Below, piece after piece: positions 50,946-59,006 of a DNA stretch of 63,316 nt; the stretch's first letter is position 1, and each line of letters opens with the position of its first letter. Made by a program: the position numbers and the translations under genes. The notes under the pieces are model-generated. The model made no database searches, had not been told where the DNA came from, and worked only from the letters and a program-made list of their open reading frames with translations. Source of the stretch: Bacteroidales bacterium (lineage in GTDB: Bacteria > Bacteroidota > Bacteroidia > Bacteroidales > UBA932); the NCBI GenBank assembly GCA_017469425.1, contig JAFUGJ010000063.1:1-63316 (forward strand). The letters run 5' to 3'.

Positions 50946-53756
50946 ATGAAGAAAATAGCCGTTGCGATTGCGCTGTTCCTGCCGCTTCTGGCAGCTGCGC
51001 AGGTGAGATATTCAAATCCCATCCTCCATGCCGACTGGTCAGACCCGGATGTGTGCCGGGTTGGGGATGACTATTACATGACGGCATCTTCCTTCAATCA
51101 TTTTCCAGGTCTTCCCATACTCCATTCGAAAGACCTGGTGAACTGGGAGCTTGTAGGCTCTGCGCTCTACGATTACCCTTTCCCGGAGTTTGCCTGGAAC
51201 AGCGGCGAGGTTCAGCATGGAAACGGCGTCTGGGCCCCAGCAATCCGGTATCACGACGGGTGGTTCTACATCTACTGCGGCGACCCCGATAGAGGCATCT
51301 TCATGGTTAGGACGCAGGACCCCCGTGGACGGTGGGAAAAACCCGTATGGGTCGTGAAAGAAAAGGGGTTCATCGACCCCTGCCCTTTGTGGGATGAGGA
51401 CGGAAATGCCTATCTAAGTCATGCTGCAGCAGGTTCGCGTGCAGGGCTCAAGAGCATAGTGTTCGTGGCGCCTTTGTCTTCAGACGGCACCAGCCTTTTG
51501 GGGCCTTCCCGCATCGTTTTCGACGGACATGAGACCCAGCCCACCATTGAGGGAACAAAAATGTACAAGCGCGATGGTAAATACTACATTTTCTGCCCTG
51601 CCGGAAGCGTCAAGACCGGATGGCAGACCGTGCTTCGCGCCGACAATCCTTACGGACCGTACGAGGAAAAGATAGTCATGGCTCCTGCGGAGGGCACAAT
51701 CAACGGTCCTCATCAGGGCGCATGGGTGGATACCCCTGGGGGCGGCGACTGGTTCATCCATTTTCAGGACAAGGGAGCATACGGACGCATAGTGCATCTC
51801 CAGCCCATGAGCTGGCGGGAGGATGGATGGCCGGTAATAGGGGATGACCCCGACGGCGACGGCTGCGGACTGCCCGTTGAGAGTTGGGAAGCGCCCTTCG
51901 GAGTTGCCGGGAAAAACTTCAATCAGTACGATTGGCAGCACCGCCCGCAGGACTGTAAGCCTTATGGCCTGCCGCTGGAATGGCAGTACCCCTGCTTACC
52001 TTCTCCCTACTGGCATTATTCTCTTCCCGAGGGGGGAGTAAGACTGTTTTCAGCGCTTCAGAGCCCTGATTTCAAGAATCTATGGGATTGCCCGAATCTG
52101 CTGATGCAAAAGTTCCCGGCGGAGCGGTTCAAGGTGTTCGCCAAACTTGAATTCCGCCCGCATGAAGGCTTGGGGGAACAGGCCGGTATGGTGGTGATGG
52201 GAAGCAGTTATGCGGCGCTTCGCCTTGTTGACGAAGGAGGGTCTGCAAAACTGCAGTATGTCGTGTGCAACAATGCCGACAAGGGCGAAGCTGAAACCGC
52301 CGGAACGCTTGCCGAACTTCCTTATTTTGACGGACGGGCGAGCATGTGGGTTCAGCTGCAGGTGTATCCCGGACAGGCCGGAAAGGAAGCGCTGGCGAGG
52401 TTCAGCTACAGCTTAGACGGGCGCAGTTATACGAAGGTCGGAAAGTCGTTCGTATGTGCTCCCGGGCAGTGGATAGGTGCCAAATTCGGTTTCTGGTGCA
52501 ACCGCTTCAAGCCCAAAAATGACGGGGGATGCCTCGATGTCACGGAGTTGAGCGTCACGCAGGAACTGGGCGACCATAAAAGCTATCTGTACGACGAAGA
52601 CAAACTACCTTCATATACCCTTCCAGACGCCCTTGTTTTCGATAATGGCAAGGCGGTGAAAACGGTAAAGCAGTGGGAAGGAAAACGCCGTGCCGAGCTT
52701 CTGCGTCATTTCGAGAAGTGCATGTACGGCAAGGCCCCGGTAGGAAAGCCGGATGCTTTTCACAGTCGTGTGCTGGAGTCCGGTGACGCTTTCGGCGGAC
52801 TTGCCATCCGCAAACAGGTGGGAATCTATTTCGATAAGGAAGAAACGCAGTTCGTCAGGCTGCTGCTATATGTTCCGAAGTCGGCTCAGGGCCCGGTGCC
52901 CGCTTTCCTCGGGATAAATTTTGCCGGGAATCACGCCTGCACCGACGACCCTGCCGTGCTGATGCCGGATTTGTCGCGCTGGCGCAGTAATTTCGTGGTT
53001 GAAGAGCGAGGCTCCAGGGCTTATCGCTGGGGATTTGAAGAGGCGTTGAACCGCGGATATGCCGTTGCAACTTTCTGCTGTGAGGATATTGACCCCGACC
53101 AGGATGACGGATTCCGCAATGGCATCATCGGGTATTATTCCAATGGAGAGCGGAAACCCGATGACTGGGGGAATATCTCCGCTTGGGCCTGGGGCCTCTC
53201 GTGTGTGCTGGACTATTTTGAGGAGGATTCCGACATTGCCGCCGACAAGGTTGCCGTGCTCGGTCATTCCCGCTTCGGGAAAACGGCTCTCTGGGCCGGA
53301 GCGTCCGATACCCGTTTTGCCATGGTCATATCCAATGCCTCCGGATGCGGAGGCGCCGCCATTTCCCGCAGGCACTATGGCGAAACACTGCGCCGCATAG
53401 GTTCTACCTTCCCTTATTGGTGGTGCGACAATTTTCTTTCCATAGGTGACAACGAGTCCCTTCTGCCTGTCGACCAGCACGAACTCCTCGCCCTGATAGC
53501 CCCGCGTCCCCTTTATGTGCAGAGTTGTTCGGAAGATTCCTGGGCCGACCCTTACGGGGAGTACCTTAGTCTGGTCGAGGCCGGAAAAGTATATGCCCTG
53601 TATGGTTTCGAAGGTTTCAAGGACCGGGGGCTTCCCGTTCCGGCAGAACCCGAAACGGCTGGCCGCTGCGGACATCATATCTGCCCGGGAAAGCACGATA
53701 TCCGCTTGTATGACTGGCACCAGTATCTGAATTTCGCCGACCTGTTCCTTAAATAG
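50946..53756 (+). CDS. GH43 glycosidase fused to CE15-like esterase
   Basis: A 936-residue secreted enzyme with signal peptide MKKIAVAIALFLPLLAAAQ. Residues ~20-540 are a GH43 five-bladed propeller plus a concanavalin-like C-domain. Asp33 (WSDPD) is the base, the Asp in IDPCPLWDEDGNAYLSHA tunes pKa, and the Glu in QPTIEGTKMYKRDGKYY is the acid. Residues ~560-936 are an alpha/beta hydrolase with GHSRFGKTALWAGAS (nucleophile Ser775) and a late His (CGHHICPG near 908-914), as in CE15 glucuronoyl esterases. One chain may thus remove an arabinose/xylose residue and break a uronate ester. It ends in an 8-base convergent overlap with the next gene. Confidence 0.88.
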   Translation: MKKIAVAIALFLPLLAAAQVRYSNPILHADWSDPDVCRVGDDYYMTASSFNHFPGLPILHSKDLVNWELVGSALYDYPFPEFAWNSGEVQHGNGVWAPAIRYHDGWFYIYCGDPDRGIFMVRTQDPRGRWEKPVWVVKEKGFIDPCPLWDEDGNAYLSHAAAGSRAGLKSIVFVAPLSSDGTSLLGPSRIVFDGHETQPTIEGTKMYKRDGKYYIFCPAGSVKTGWQTVLRADNPYGPYEEKIVMAPAEGTINGPHQGAWVDTPGGGDWFIHFQDKGAYGRIVHLQPMSWREDGWPVIGDDPDGDGCGLPVESWEAPFGVAGKNFNQYDWQHRPQDCKPYGLPLEWQYPCLPSPYWHYSLPEGGVRLFSALQSPDFKNLWDCPNLLMQKFPAERFKVFAKLEFRPHEGLGEQAGMVVMGSSYAALRLVDEGGSAKLQYVVCNNADKGEAETAGTLAELPYFDGRASMWVQLQVYPGQAGKEALARFSYSLDGRSYTKVGKSFVCAPGQWIGAKFGFWCNRFKPKNDGGCLDVTELSVTQELGDHKSYLYDEDKLPSYTLPDALVFDNGKAVKTVKQWEGKRRAELLRHFEKCMYGKAPVGKPDAFHSRVLESGDAFGGLAIRKQVGIYFDKEETQFVRLLLYVPKSAQGPVPAFLGINFAGNHACTDDPAVLMPDLSRWRSNFVVEERGSRAYRWGFEEALNRGYAVATFCCEDIDPDQDDGFRNGIIGYYSNGERKPDDWGNISAWAWGLSCVLDYFEEDSDIAADKVAVLGHSRFGKTALWAGASDTRFAMVISNASGCGGAAISRRHYGETLRRIGSTFPYWWCDNFLSIGDNESLLPVDQHELLALIAPRPLYVQSCSEDSWADPYGEYLSLVEAGKVYALYGFEGFKDRGLPVPAEPETAGRCGHHICPGKHDIRLYDWHQYLNFADLFLK

Positions 53757-55383
53757 GGAATTCCAGGAATCCTGCATTCCAGGCATCGATGCCCGGCACT
53801 TCCACATAGGCGGTGCCGTCCTCGGTATGCCTGATTTTCAGCCGGACCGCTTTCTTTTTAAGTTCCCTCCAGACGGCATGCTTCGTGCCTTCCGGAAGGC
53901 CGGGAAGTTTGAAGCGTATGTCCGACTGGGAGTCGATTCTGCAGTTGATGAGCCCCAGGGTGCGGATGGCGCCGTCGGCATCCACCCGAGGAATAACCAT
54001 CCCGATGAATGGCGAAGTGCAAAGGACCGGAGAGCCCGGCAGGCTGTTCCGTATGTCCTGGATCTGGCTTGATGTGCGGTTGTTAAGTTCAGTCATGCCG
54101 GGCATGTCTTCCGGGAGAGTTCCGAGCCGGAGTCCGTCGCCCGGAAGAACCGGTATGCCGGAAAGGGCTAAGGAGAACATGGCGGCATTGCCTGCATCCG
54201 ACACGAAACCAGCAGGTTTTGTGCCTTTGTTCGCCCTTGCATATTCCCTTAGCACCCGTGCCCCCCGGCTTATGGGATGGAGCATTGAGCGCGACTGTAC
54301 TTCGATACTCTCCTCTCCGCTGTCCAGCACGAACATGCTCACTGCATCCGCTCCGAAACCGAGGGCCGAAAAACCTTCCAGAAGCACGCTTTGCGCGGTA
54401 CGGGAAGCATAGTGGCGGGGATAGCTCTCCACCTCCGGACACCATATCTCAACGATTTCCGGGCACGCCAGCTCGCGCATGAAGCGTGCTGCCTCCATGC
54501 TTTTGATGATTTGTCCTGCAGGATGCAGATTGTCGTAATAATTGCCTCCGCCGGGGCGGTAGGATACTTTGTTCCCGCTTGCTTCCGCGAGGGTCTTCAG
54601 AATCTCCCTGACCACTGTCGTGTCGCGGGAGGAAAAGGTTTTCTGGTAGCCCATGCGGGTGCCGGGAGATACGGCAAGGGTTTCTTCGGTGATTATACGG
54701 GCGATACGAACGAGGGATTCCATGCTGAACTGCTTCCACCTTTCTTCCAGGGCAGCATCCGCCGCCATGGCTTTGTCGAGGGCTTCCCTCGTCCAGTTTC
54801 TTCCTTCTGCAGCGCTGAATTCGGCGAGGCAGGTTTCGCACCAGCATCCTGCTCGTGAATCCTTGCTTGCGGGGAGATGGTTGTCGTAGCGCAGGTCGTC
54901 GTCAATCCACATCCTCCGAGGTTCGATGCCGGCGTACAGCCGGGTCATTTCGCGCAGGTATTCCAGAAATTCCGGCTGCCTCGGACAGTTGCAGTAAAGG
55001 TCTTCAGTTCCGTTCGAGCCCGTCCATCCCCTCCAGGTCTTTGCTCCCCATTGCGAAGGGGTGGCGCCGGGGTCGCCATGCCCGAGGGTCATCTGTATCT
55101 GCACCGAAGAAGTTACCCCTGTTCCGGACAAATCCTCCTTTGCACGGAGAAGCCTGCGGACATGCTCGCGGTGGACATCCATGGGAGGCAGGTCTATGCC
55201 GGTGGAAAACCAGACTTCGTCGCAACATCCCGCATTCTCCCGTATGGCCTGATAAAGTGCATGCCATGATTCTTCGTTGAATGTATTGGGCATACGCAGC
55301 CGAAGCTGCAGTATGGAATCTTTTTCTACATTGGAAGAACACGAAACCAAAACGGTGAGAAGGGCAAAAAGGAGTTTTTTCAT
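53749..55383 (-). CDS. Putative TIM-barrel glycoside-hydrolase-like lipoprotein
   Basis: A 544-residue lipoprotein. I take the ATG at 55383 (MKKLLFALLTVLVSCSSN). I do not recognise a named GH family with certainty. The middle has RRMWIDDDLRYDNH followed by GCWCETCLAEFSA, the Cys-x-x-Cys pattern at the end of a barrel strand seen in GH42-like and hypothetical GH (PF14871-type) proteins. IVEIWCPEVESYPRHYASRT may hold a second acidic residue. The C-terminal 60 residues look like a small beta domain. The gene is divergent from the BACON/fimbrillin operon and convergent with GH43-CE15. Acid-base identities are not provable here. Confidence 0.6.
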   Translation of the reverse strand: MKKLLFALLTVLVSCSSNVEKDSILQLRLRMPNTFNEESWHALYQAIRENAGCCDEVWFSTGIDLPPMDVHREHVRRLLRAKEDLSGTGVTSSVQIQMTLGHGDPGATPSQWGAKTWRGWTGSNGTEDLYCNCPRQPEFLEYLREMTRLYAGIEPRRMWIDDDLRYDNHLPASKDSRAGCWCETCLAEFSAAEGRNWTREALDKAMAADAALEERWKQFSMESLVRIARIITEETLAVSPGTRMGYQKTFSSRDTTVVREILKTLAEASGNKVSYRPGGGNYYDNLHPAGQIIKSMEAARFMRELACPEIVEIWCPEVESYPRHYASRTAQSVLLEGFSALGFGADAVSMFVLDSGEESIEVQSRSMLHPISRGARVLREYARANKGTKPAGFVSDAGNAAMFSLALSGIPVLPGDGLRLGTLPEDMPGMTELNNRTSSQIQDIRNSLPGSPVLCTSPFIGMVIPRVDADGAIRTLGLINCRIDSQSDIRFKLPGLPEGTKHAVWRELKKKAVRLKIRHTEDGTAYVEVPGIDAWNAGFLEFPI

Positions 55384-55388
55384 AAAGC

Positions 55389-55396
55389 AAAGATAC
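55389..55396 (-). promoter_or_regulatory. Probable -7 element of the TIM-barrel lipoprotein gene
   Basis: On the minus strand TATCTTTG, a perfect TAnnTTTG match, lies a few bases upstream of the ATG at 55383. The proximity implies a nearly leaderless mRNA. No TTG element is found at the expected distance; that place is taken by the homopolymer tract. Confidence 0.4.
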
Positions 55397-55411
55397 ACAA
55401 AAATTTACGCA

Positions 55412-55428
55412 TTTTTTTTCGGGGGGGG
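55412..55428. repeat. T8-C-G8 homopolymer tract between divergent genes
   Basis: Eight T residues (55412-55419), C, then eight G residues (55421-55428). On the plus strand the G8 run ends 21 bases before TATATTG (55450-55456), a possible -7 element of the downstream operon. Such runs are prone to slipped-strand change of length. Confidence 0.6.
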
Positions 55429-55486
55429 TAAACTCTGCGAAATAATTCTTATATTGCACGATATTCATTGCTGGAAAAGGAGTTAT

Positions 55487-55936
55487 ATGAAAAAAGCGTT
55501 CTTTTTGTGTACCGCTGTAGTGCTTGCCATGCTTTCTGCAGCATCTTGTGAAGAAACCGGGGACAACCCTGCCCCCGTCCTTGGTCTTACCCCCAAGGAA
55601 ATATCCGTTCCGCCGGAGGGTGGTACGGTTTCCCTGTCTTTCACCGCCGTATCCGCGTGGAGCGTTTCTTCCGGGGCTTCCTGGATAAAGATACAGCCCG
55701 AGTCGGGAGAAGCGGGGGATGTCGTGCTCCGTGCGAGCGCCGACGCCAATGATACGGGGGCGCCCAGAAGTACATCCATTACGGTCCGCCTCACCGACGG
55801 CTCCGCTTCCGACCAGGCGGCTGTTTCCCAGTCTCCGCTGCCTGAGCCTCCGACTCCTTCAACCCCGGATCCGGTAGGAGGCATAACCGGAGATATTGGC
55901 GGATGGGATGACGGAGGGCAGTCCGATTTTGAATAA
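55487..55936 (+). CDS. Small BACON-domain lipoprotein
   Basis: A 149-residue lipoprotein (signal ends LSAASCEE). I take the ATG at 55487, which has a good AAAAGGAG ribosome-binding site, rare in this window. Residues ~35-115 are a single BACON domain (LTPKEISVPPEGGTVSLSFT, WSVSSGASWIKIQPESGEAG, QAAVSQSP). A Pro-rich linker and a Gly/Asp-rich tail ending GGWDDGGQSDFE follow. BACON domains usually act as spacers or glycan/mucin contacts. It is the first gene of the fimbrillin-like operon and starts 19 bases before the next ORF. Confidence 0.82.
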   Translation: MKKAFFLCTAVVLAMLSAASCEETGDNPAPVLGLTPKEISVPPEGGTVSLSFTAVSAWSVSSGASWIKIQPESGEAGDVVLRASADANDTGAPRSTSITVRLTDGSASDQAAVSQSPLPEPPTPSTPDPVGGITGDIGGWDDGGQSDFE

Positions 55937-55955
55937 TCAAATAAAACTCAATATT

Positions 55956-58900
55956 ATGAAAATGAAAAACCATTTTCTGGCTATGGCAATGGCCATTTTC
56001 GGCATTGCTGCCTGCGACCAGACAGTCGATACTCCCGTGCCGGGAACATCCGGCAGGGTTATCGAGTTCGAGTCCGAAATCGGAGCTTTCACCAAGGCGA
56101 CGGCCTCTGCATTCGAAGACGGCGATGTCATCGGTCTGTCGGTGTCGGCTCCTGTGAGCGTATCCAATGTGCGTCTTACCTGCACAAACGGAGTCCTGGT
56201 TCCTGAAAGTCCAATTTATTGGGCTGAAAATCAAGGGGATAACGACAAAGCTGATTTTGTTGCCGTTTATCCTTACAGTCAGTCTTCCAATCCCGCGCAG
56301 CCTGTGCAGGTGACGATTCCAGACGACCTTTCCGCAACTGGCGCGTATGTCGCCACCGACCTTATCGGAGCTAAAGCGTCCGCCTCTCCCGCTGACAGCA
56401 GGGTGCGTCTTCCTTTCGCCCATCTGCTCTCCCGTTTCGTGGTTACCGTAAATCATGCGGAAGGAGCAAGCGTTGCTTCCGTCGTCCTCGACGGCACCAA
56501 GGTCCAGGGTCAGGTGGATATATCCAATTCCGGAGTTGCGGTTTTCGGCGACGCCAAGGCGGTGAAGCCCGCCACGGCAACGACAGCCGACACTTATGTA
56601 TGGCTCGTGGTTCCGCAGGAAGCGGACCCGGTAATAGTGGTTGAACTTTCCGACGGCAGGAGCTACCGTTTCACTGCGAGCTCGAAAGTTGAGTTCGCGC
56701 AGGGCAAGCAGCTCGTTTCAACCGTTACTGTTGAAGGCCCGTCCGAAATCAAGTTCGATGCCGACATCGTGGATTGGGATGAGATTGATGTTGACCTCGG
56801 CGGCGGCAGCGGCCGGGGCGGACATGGAATCGTCAGTGACGGATATTACATCTATTCAGGTTCGCACGACGGTTTCTTCCCCATGGAGAAGCAGGACGAC
56901 GGTACATACACGGGAAGCCTGCCTTCGTACAGCGGAGGTCTGATTGCCATAACCCTTTTTGATGACTTTGAGACTCACGGCGAACTCCTGCGTTATGGGG
57001 CGTCGGTTGATGATGTCTATGGGCTTGAAGACAAGGTGCGCCTGATTCCCGGAGGATATGGCGTATTCGTGAACTATAGAGGACCTTTGGGCGTGACATT
57101 CGACCCTTCCGGAAGTACTTTGACTTTCAATACCGGAAAGTGGAATGAACTGGGCACCGGGCAGTGGATAGCAACCTTCCTGGATGCATTTACCGGTAGC
57201 AAAAATGAGGTGCTTGATGTCACGGTATATGAGAGTGACCTTGCTTCCGGCCTTTACAAGGTTGAGAATCCCTACCGTAATTCCGTCGAATGGGAAAAGT
57301 ATTATGTCGAGGGCGGCTATTTCCTTGTTGATGCGACATCTGCCGGAAGGGTTTACCTTCCTTCAGGGAACCCTGTCGGGATTCATATCGACGGATTCGG
57401 CGATGCCGATGTAGAATCCTATGTCGAGGAAAACGGATGGAATGCAGACGGAAACTATGGATATATGTATGACGGAGTGGTCTATCTGCCCGCACGCTCA
57501 TGTGTTCTTACCCTTTCGGAATATGGGTCGGTTCTCTGCAACAGGAATGGATACTTCCAGCTGGCCCTTCCCGGAGCGAAGCGTTCGCTGTATTACACTT
57601 CATTCAACAGTATCCCTGAATTTACGGGCACGGAGGTCCTTGCCGACGGAACCCATGTGGCAACCTACGGGATGAACCTCGGCCTTGATGTGAAAGCCCT
57701 TCGATACATTGTCTATTCGGGACGCGTTTCGCGCGAGGACATAATTGCGAAAGCTGTTCCTGCCGTCCGGGCCAATGCCGACGGCGTGGTTACCGTTCAG
57801 GATGCTCCTACGGAAGAGGATTTCAGGGTTTCCATTCCTTATACCAATGGCGGAATATATACCGTGCTGTTCTATGCAGAAGGACCGGACAATACCTATT
57901 ATGCATGGCAGTTCCTGTCCGACCTTTGGGATGTGGAAGGCTCTGCGGTTCCCGATTTCAGCCTGGCCATAAGCGCGTCGGCGCATGACAAGATGCCCGA
58001 CCGGATAGTTGAATACCATGTTGATTTCCCCACTTTGAAGGAAGGGTGGACGGCCCTCGTTCCCAAGAGTGAATTCTATGCAAGCCATACCGACAGCGAT
58101 ATTTATGACTACACCCTGAGTCATGGCTCGGCCATCAACAGCTATTATTTCTCCGGCACCTCCGGGATGGATTTCCAGACCTATACACAACCCGGCACCA
58201 CTTTCCTTGCTATGGCGGCTGGTGAAGATTTCTACGGCAGGTCGGGATATGCCGTTGCCGAGGTGACGACAGCTGGAGCTGCCACCTTCACGGAACTTGG
58301 CACAGGCAAGTATTACGACCTCTCCGGAATCATTGCAGACTCTTATGTCACGGATGTCAAGATATTGAAGAGCCAGGGCAGCGCTGATTACTACCATGTC
58401 GATAATGTGTATGAAAATTATTGGCAGAATGCCGATTCCCTGCGTCTGCGGAACTACCGCCCCGAGTATCGGAACGACAGTTTCGACTTCTTCTTCCGCG
58501 AAGACGGCGGCACGGAGTATATTTTCTATTCGGAGTTCATTCCCGGATATGTAGTACCTGATTTCAATACCGGGGAGGGCTCATACGGTCTGCTTGTCAT
58601 GGAGCACGGAGCCCTGTTCAACAGGACTCCTTCGACGAATGCTTACTGCGTCAACAATGTCCGTCTTTCGGAAGGCGTGTACTCAATCTCTCCCTACGGA
58701 ACGATTCTCAATACGGGTTACATGTATGCTTTCTATAGCGCTACCGGCAATTTCGTGCTTGCAATGCCGGGTCATGAGTACTCGGCTCCTTCTCGTCAGT
58801 CGGCTCCTGCAGTGCGGAAAAATACGGAACCCCGCAATCTCGTGGAGAGACTGCCCGCCATTACGGTTGGCGCCAAGGTGGAATCCGCCGGAACCGAATT

Positions 58901-59003
58901 CAGCAGGCACGCCTTCAAGACTGCGGCTCCCCGCCTGACTGTCAAAGGCAAGGAGAGTTCTCCCGTTCTGAATGATTCTGTATCGAAAATCTCAAAGAAG
59001 TAA
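55956..59003 (+). CDS. Large fimbrillin-like surface lipoprotein
   Basis: A 1015-residue lipoprotein with signal ending FGIAACDQ. I take the ATG at 55956 rather than the upstream 55896, which overlaps the BACON gene. Residues ~25-290 are a fimbrillin-like N-domain (TKATASAFEDGDVIGLSVSA, SPIYWAENQGDNDKADFVAVYPYSQS in two parts). The rest is long and beta-rich and holds two related segments near 57221-57580 and 58345-58780 (YKVENPYRNSVEW-like and YHVDNVYENYW-like). The C-terminus is basic. It is paralogous to the next gene in the N-terminal ~280 residues. Likely an adhesin or surface-exposed binding protein. Confidence 0.72.
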   Translation: MKMKNHFLAMAMAIFGIAACDQTVDTPVPGTSGRVIEFESEIGAFTKATASAFEDGDVIGLSVSAPVSVSNVRLTCTNGVLVPESPIYWAENQGDNDKADFVAVYPYSQSSNPAQPVQVTIPDDLSATGAYVATDLIGAKASASPADSRVRLPFAHLLSRFVVTVNHAEGASVASVVLDGTKVQGQVDISNSGVAVFGDAKAVKPATATTADTYVWLVVPQEADPVIVVELSDGRSYRFTASSKVEFAQGKQLVSTVTVEGPSEIKFDADIVDWDEIDVDLGGGSGRGGHGIVSDGYYIYSGSHDGFFPMEKQDDGTYTGSLPSYSGGLIAITLFDDFETHGELLRYGASVDDVYGLEDKVRLIPGGYGVFVNYRGPLGVTFDPSGSTLTFNTGKWNELGTGQWIATFLDAFTGSKNEVLDVTVYESDLASGLYKVENPYRNSVEWEKYYVEGGYFLVDATSAGRVYLPSGNPVGIHIDGFGDADVESYVEENGWNADGNYGYMYDGVVYLPARSCVLTLSEYGSVLCNRNGYFQLALPGAKRSLYYTSFNSIPEFTGTEVLADGTHVATYGMNLGLDVKALRYIVYSGRVSREDIIAKAVPAVRANADGVVTVQDAPTEEDFRVSIPYTNGGIYTVLFYAEGPDNTYYAWQFLSDLWDVEGSAVPDFSLAISASAHDKMPDRIVEYHVDFPTLKEGWTALVPKSEFYASHTDSDIYDYTLSHGSAINSYYFSGTSGMDFQTYTQPGTTFLAMAAGEDFYGRSGYAVAEVTTAGAATFTELGTGKYYDLSGIIADSYVTDVKILKSQGSADYYHVDNVYENYWQNADSLRLRNYRPEYRNDSFDFFFREDGGTEYIFYSEFIPGYVVPDFNTGEGSYGLLVMEHGALFNRTPSTNAYCVNNVRLSEGVYSISPYGTILNTGYMYAFYSATGNFVLAMPGHEYSAPSRQSAPAVRKNTEPRNLVERLPAITVGAKVESAGTEFSRHAFKTAAPRLTVKGKESSPVLNDSVSKISKK

Positions 59004-59006
59004 ATT

